From Amaurobius ferox (taxonomy: Eukaryota > Arthropoda > Arachnida > Araneae > Amaurobiidae), in NCBI GenBank assembly GCA_951213105.1, contig OX578145.1, positions 13,212,707 to 13,276,706 on the forward strand: a stretch of DNA of 64,000 nt, written 5' to 3'. Below, in pieces: positions 62,752-64,000 of the stretch. Each line of letters starts with the position of its first letter. The stretch's first letter is position 1. Both the position numbers and the translations under genes were made by a program. The notes under the pieces are model-generated. The model was not told the origin of the DNA. It was given only the letters and a program-made list of their open reading frames with translations, and searched no databases.

Positions 62752-64000
62752 AATAAAGCGATTTTAGGACGGATGCAACAATAAATATAAATGTAAAAAA
62801 TTTTAAAAATCACGATTTTAATACTGGGAAAGAAAATGGATGCTCTGTATTATTTTGGAGTGGGTCACGTGATCTCGTAATATTATATGGGTGTTGTTAT
62901 TATTTTAAAATTTTTATTTATAAAACTGCCAAATATATTGTGCTAAATTTTTTTATATACTTTATGGAATAATTTAAATATTACTTTCCTTATATACATA
63001 ATGTATAAGAAAAGTATTGTGACGGGGTCGAAAATTCGAATTCGAGTTTTCGACGGGAGAGCACGTTTCAAGCTTCAATGATCACGAATCAAACACTTTT
63101 GAAGTGATGTCTGTGTCTGTGTGTGTGTGTGTGTGTGTGAAAGTATGTGTGTGTGTGTGTGTCAGTGAGTTTGTGGAGACGATAACTGACGAACGAATGG
63201 ACCGATTCGAACCAAATTTGGTACAAAAATCACAATCCGTGAACACTGAAAGCCTATTGTTTTTATACGCAATCGAATGTTCAAAACCCCTCTAAATTTT
63301 CGAATAAAATTTTGAAAAAATCGTCAAAAAATCAAAACCACTAATAAAGTTACGCAAATAGACATTTCTTATGTAATTTTTCATTAGAAAACGATTGGCA
63401 TACATTTTAGAACGCTAACACAAACCGTTCTCGAGATATTGCACATTTTTCAAAAAAATTATCAAAAAGTCATATAAAATAAAGAAAAATATTTCCTATT
63501 GAGAAACATGCTCACTTTTCATATGTAATACCATATGATAAATTGGGTGACATCATTCTCGTGGATGTAGCTCGTTCCATTCATGGAAAAAGATACTTTG
63601 TCTAATACTTTTGTAATTGAACACCAATAGTCATTTGTCTGCTTTAAGAATAACTTATTTCTTCATCCATAACGCTTGGCGAGATTTTGGCGACGAATTT
63701 GGCGGAATGTCGCCAACTTGGCGACTTTTTGAAATGTTGCCAAATTAACGAAAATCTCGCCACATGGATAAAAATGACGCTAAATCAATGAAAATGACGA
63801 CTAATTTTCGAAAATTCAATATCTTGGAAAGAATATTAGTATCTACTATAAGAATAACCTTTTTTTTTACTGTAAAAGTAGTGAATTCATTACATTATAT
63901 AAGGAAAGTCATGTGTTGCCTACATCAGATTTTTTTCTATAAGTTTCGAAGCAATTTATGAATTGCAACGTTTTCTTCAAAAAAGTTTGAAAAATGAGGT
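62752..64000 (+). mobile_element. Repeat X, second copy, split by a later insertion and cut by the window end
   Basis: Matches the insert in the Polinton terminal repeat: TTTTAGGACGGATGCAACA, AAATCACGATTTTAATA, GAGTGGGTCACGTGATC and TTATTTATAAAACTGCC, then a break at 62983. The match resumes at 63938 with AAGTTTCGAAGCAATTTATG to the end of the window. Confidence 0.75.
62984..63937 (+). mobile_element. CTTTCC/(GT)n repeat, full-length copy inserted in repeat X
   Basis: The undisturbed repeat X at 19165-19185 shows the empty site, so the limits are firm to a few bases: CTTTCCTTATATACATAATG at the 5' end and CATGTGTTGCCTACATCAG plus a T-run at the 3' end. Inside are GTGACGGGGTCG, a double (GT)n tract at 63113-63161, CGTTCTCGAGATATTGC and CGCCAACTTGGCGAC. 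It has no inverted termini and no coding frame. Confidence 0.85.

Overview
This is nuclear DNA from an animal, and no host gene can be recognised in it. The sequence is AT-rich with (TA)n, (GT)n and poly-T tracts. It carries many classes of eukaryotic mobile element: Polinton/Maverick, Penelope-like, Jockey-like LINE, Tc1, hAT, piggyBac, Tigger, LTR elements and SINEs. An arthropod, perhaps an arachnid, would fit the Tc1 and Polinton protein style, but that is inference. Nearly every recognisable coding region is broken by stops or frameshifts, so the window is best read as a nested stack of elements of different ages.

Layout. 0.3-2.3 kb: two copies of a Penelope-like reverse transcriptase, head to head. 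4.5-7 kb: interspersed repeats, a solo LTR, a 234-bp palindrome and a SINE. 7,752-19,795: a roughly 12-kb Polinton with long terminal inverted repeats. On the minus strand it carries a protein-primed DNA polymerase. On the plus strand it carries an adenovirus-type protease, a candidate minor capsid protein, a small basic Gly-Gly-Gly protein, a double-jelly-roll major capsid protein, a collagen/fibre-like protein, a W-repeat protein and a leucine-rich-repeat protein. No integrase or packaging ATPase is visible. 20.7-25 kb: a hAT element with an intron. 27.5-28.3 kb: a Tc1 transposase. 32.4-37.6 kb: a long LINE with ORF1 and ORF2. 37.6-45 kb: repeats, a LINE 3' end, a second Tc1 and a long-TIR MITE. 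46-49.6 kb: a satellite, a piggyBac remnant, a Penelope GIY-YIG remnant with hammerhead-like motifs and a hAT C-terminus. 51 kb: a 5S-rRNA-headed SINE. 51.9-55.1 kb: a non-coding LTR element. 56.4-58.9 kb: a Tigger transposon. 59-64 kb: more repeats.

The strongest candidate for something new is a family of 53-62-bp 'micro-retroposons' (28.4, 39.1, 51.1 and 62.7 kb). They share a hairpin whose two arms change together between copies. Where intact, the copies are flanked by 13-15-bp direct repeats. The same hairpin is the 3' tail of the larger SINEs at 6.7 and 51.2 kb. The second candidate is the Polinton itself: its virion genes sit beside giant-virus-like repeat proteins, it has no visible integrase or ATPase, and its inverted repeats run into the last codons of the outermost genes.

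All statements come from reading the sequence and from general knowledge of the families. No database search was run.
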